Assembly: GCA_022842935.1 (NCBI GenBank)
Contig: JALHOP010000020.1
Location: forward strand, 1-64,000
Direction of reading: 5' to 3'
DNA length: 64,000 nucleotides
Source: Myxococcota bacterium
Lineage (GTDB): Bacteria; Myxococcota; XYA12-FULL-58-9; JALHOP01
Made by a program: the position numbers and the translations under genes. The notes under the pieces are model-generated. The model saw only the letters and a list, made by a program, of their open reading frames with translations. It did not search any database and was not told the origin of the DNA. The stretch's first letter is position 1. Each line of letters opens with the position of its first letter. Shown piece by piece: positions 61,924 to 64,000 of this stretch.

Positions 61924-64000
61924 CGGATGTTCTGAGTAATGCGCGCCACGATGTCTTGCAGCATGCGGATGACAGCCGTGAAGGTCTCCATCATCTGCTT
62001 GTAGTTCTGCATCTGCACCTGGAGCTCTTGCACGATGGCCTGCGAGGGCTTCGTGGTGAAGCCAAAGTCCATCGGGTTCAACGTGACGTCCACGAAACGC
62101 GCCTCGCGTTTCACCTCGCGCTTGTTGACGAGGTCGTCGATGTGCTCGTCGCTGTGCGCCGCAGCTTGGCCCTTGAAGAGGTTGAGCTCGGTCTCATTGT
62201 GGATACCGGCGGTCTTGAGCTCATCTGCAGTAAGGCCGAGCTCCTTGAGTCCTTCCGCGTCGAGCGCGCCATCCTTGAACTGGATCTTGTCGAGTTTCGC
62301 GGACAGCTTGTCCATGCCGTCGGCGCGCAGGGTCTTGAAGGCGTTACCGCGCGCGTTGCTCTCGGCGGCTTCTTGCGCCGAGACGTGCGGCGTCCAGGTC
62401 AAGCCGGCCATCTTGTCGAGCTGCTCGCGATTGATGTTCTCGCGATGCTCGCCGAGGTCGATGCCCGCATCGTACTTCTTGACCAAGTCACGGGCGAAGT
62501 TCTGGTCGGCCTGCAGCTTGCGGTTGGTGCGCTCGAACTGCTCGGCGACGACGATCTCAGCCATCTTGAGGCGGAGCTTGTCTTCCTCGTTTTCGGTCAT
62601 CATGCCCATGAACATGAGCAAGATGGACTCGATGGGCAGGCCCGAGTTGAGGAGTGCCATCATCGAGTTGAGGCGTGTCGCGCTCACCAAGTGCATCTGC
62701 TGTGTCTTGGCGTTGTACTCCTGAATCGCATGGAGCAGCTCGTGGTGGCCGTCGTTCTTGAGCTGGTCGTGGCGAACGCGCGATAGGCCGAACCAGTTGC
62801 GGTTGGCGGCGTTGAACCACTTGTCATCCTCTGCCGAGGCTGGCCCGCTCTGCGGATTCGGCGGCGTTGGGGGGCCACTTGGTCCACTTGGTCCAGCACT
62901 TGCTGAGCCGCTTGGTGGCTTGCGCGGTGGCGCACCGCCTGCGGAGGCAGCAGCTGCTGTAGCCGAGGGCGACGGCACTACAGTCAAGAGTTTACGCACG
63001 TCGTCTTCTCTGAACAGGTGACCACCGAGGACATGCATGACGACGTTGTCCAACACTGGATGTCCTGTGTTCACCTCCCCGGTTGTGAACGCCTTAGCAA
63101 AGCTCTCCGGGAATGACCGCGTGAGCTCCATGTTCGGTTCCAGCGCGGCGAGTCTCTTTCCCTCCTCTGTCTGTCGAAATTCAGCGATGCGGGCCTTGAT
63201 GTCGGGCGGGAGGTTCGTCTCGCGGCCGGCCAGCTCGTCGAAGATTTGCAACGTGCGGCGACCTTCGGTCGTGTCGTCGTCGAGTGCAGGCCGATTCTTC
63301 TCGAGGCCGAACCAAGCCCCAAGCAGCCCGACATGGTTGGGCATGCCCTCGAGCTCACCGACGATCTTTCGGAAGTCACTCTCGAGCTTCTTGAGGTCAG
63401 GCGCGCCGCGAAGCTTCGTTTCGAGATCGCGCAGCTCGGCTTTTTCTTCGGTCGAGCGTTTGGCCTTGGGGATGCCCCTCAATTCCGCGTGCCGCTTACG
63501 GTAGCCGTCGAACTCCGCGCTGTCCCTCTGAAGCTTCTCTTGGATCTGCACGGCTTCGCGATGGAGCTGCGTACCGCGGGGGCTCAGGTGCTGCTTGATG
63601 AAGTCGATCGTTTGGTCGAGGGCCGCGTGAATCTCCGGGTCGACATCCGCAGGTGCGCCACTCGCGGTTGTGCTCGCAACGCTTGCAGGGGCGCCATCGA
63701 CAGGGGCGACTGGCTCGCGCTCGACGGTCGCTGAGGCGGGGCCCGCACTCGCCGCAGGGGCGCCCACTTTTCTGGCCTTGGGCGCGATGCCGTCGACAGC
63801 CTGAGGACCTTCGGCGGCCCCGGGCTCATCGTGAATGATGTTGATGCGGGTCGCTTGTGGCGGACCCGCGGACGGGACGACCTCGGACTCTTCGCCGCGT
63901 CGCGGCCGACGTGTCCGGCGCGCGCTCGAGCCGGACGGCTCTTCATCGAGGCGTTCATGAATCGCCGCGACGTCGATGGTTCGGCCGTCGTTCACCTTCT
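61920..64000 (-). CDS. Large helical protein of unknown function (5' end may lie off window)
   Basis: At least 691 residues; the frame is open to the right edge. A GTG at 63995 (preceded by AGAAG, very close) is one possible start, but the gene may begin upstream. Residues 1-120 are Ala/Pro/Arg-rich and disordered; 120-210 are coiled-coil-like (LHREAVQIQEKLQRDSAEFDG, KAELRDLETKLRG); a Pro/Ser/Gly linker lies at about 345-385; 430-520 contain SGLPIESILLMFMGMMTENEEDKLRLKMAE (part ESILLMFMGMMTE) in a helical context. The C-terminal 30 residues (MQNYKQMMETFTAVI, MLQDIVARITQNIR) are amphipathic helices. No signal peptide. No family recognised. Confidence 0.7.
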   Translation of the reverse strand, partial: KVNDGRTIDVAAIHERLDEEPSGSSARRTRRPRRGEESEVVPSAGPPQATRINIIHDEPGAAEGPQAVDGIAPKARKVGAPAASAGPASATVEREPVAPVDGAPASVASTTASGAPADVDPEIHAALDQTIDFIKQHLSPRGTQLHREAVQIQEKLQRDSAEFDGYRKRHAELRGIPKAKRSTEEKAELRDLETKLRGAPDLKKLESDFRKIVGELEGMPNHVGLLGAWFGLEKNRPALDDDTTEGRRTLQIFDELAGRETNLPPDIKARIAEFRQTEEGKRLAALEPNMELTRSFPESFAKAFTTGEVNTGHPVLDNVVMHVLGGHLFREDDVRKLLTVVPSPSATAAAASAGGAPPRKPPSGSASAGPSGPSGPPTPPNPQSGPASAEDDKWFNAANRNWFGLSRVRHDQLKNDGHHELLHAIQEYNAKTQQMHLVSATRLNSMMALLNSGLPIESILLMFMGMMTENEEDKLRLKMAEIVVAEQFERTNRKLQADQNFARDLVKKYDAGIDLGEHRENINREQLDKMAGLTWTPHVSAQEAAESNARGNAFKTLRADGMDKLSAKLDKIQFKDGALDAEGLKELGLTADELKTAGIHNETELNLFKGQAAAHSDEHIDDLVNKREVKREARFVDVTLNPMDFGFTTKPSQAIVQELQVQMQNYKQMMETFTAVIRMLQDIVARITQNIR

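Noticed and set aside
61920-64000. Type III secretion translocator
   Set aside because: Only general helical style matches; no secretion gene is in the window, so no such call is made.

Overview
The window is dense, GC-rich bacterial chromosome. No mobile elements, rRNA, tRNA or CRISPR array were seen. The gene style points to Myxococcota (the former myxobacterial Deltaproteobacteria): many lipoproteins, Cys-rich repeats of the 'CDDGN..N.D.C' Myxococcus type joined to NHL-type propellers, AgmX/PglI-like and FlgT-like lipoproteins, a SWIM-SNF2 helicase, Pro/Gly-rich proteins of unknown function, and frequent GTG/TTG starts with ATGA, TGATG or GTGA junctions. The phylum call is inference from protein style; the species cannot be named.

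Layout. 1-10.7 kb (minus): an Ala/Glu-rich protein with a Gly/Arg-rich tail (cut by the window edge), exonuclease III, ketopantoate reductase, a CAP lipoprotein, a large Cys-rich/NHL lipoprotein, a double cyclic-nucleotide-binding protein, a TSUP transporter and a PlsB-like acyltransferase. 10.8-18.4 kb: a membrane protein, then (minus) a SWIM-SNF2 helicase, a lipoprotein, and a clear cobalamin riboswitch directly ahead of a Tat-exported BNR-repeat protein and an alkyltransferase-like (ATL) DNA-repair protein. 18.4-24.1 kb: a CzcCBA-type heavy-metal RND efflux operon with a palindromic candidate operator. 24.1-32.5 kb: a YdeP-type molybdopterin oxidoreductase with an SDR, a membrane protein, a serine hydrolase facing a small protein that resembles the N-terminal domain of other serine hydrolases, an HAD phosphatase, and an SNase-LTD-SNase protein.

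32.5-38.1 kb is a copper-handling island: lipoprotein, TolC-like protein and multicopper oxidase on the minus strand, with CopA ATPase and a cupredoxin divergent on the plus strand. 38.1-47.5 kb: shikimate-dehydrogenase-like protein, fasciclin lipoprotein, beta-carbonic anhydrase, PglI-like lipoprotein, MepA-LysM endopeptidase, a complete Fe(III)-type ABC importer whose binding-protein gene overlaps the 5' end of a divergent TIM-barrel glycosidase, and a decayed amidohydrolase. 47.6-52.3 kb: two conserved-looking unknowns, a larE-NiCoT nickel pair, a small membrane protein and a Pro/Gly-rich protein. 52.3-64 kb: a heptanucleotide repeat array, an unknown protein, a tetraheme cytochrome, an EngB / SurA-N / RimI overlapping cluster, a protein with 29-residue repeats, a Nudix hydrolase, a long cysteine-desulfurase-like enzyme, a second heptanucleotide array, a FemAB-like GNAT protein and a large coiled-coil protein reaching the right edge.

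Most interesting: the cobalamin riboswitch controlling a BNR protein plus ATL protein; the stand-alone hydrolase-domain protein; the SNase-LTD-SNase fusion; the internally deleted and frameshifted amidohydrolase; the overlapping divergent starts at 46.1 kb; and the two heptamer arrays. I found no clear new defence or secretion system.
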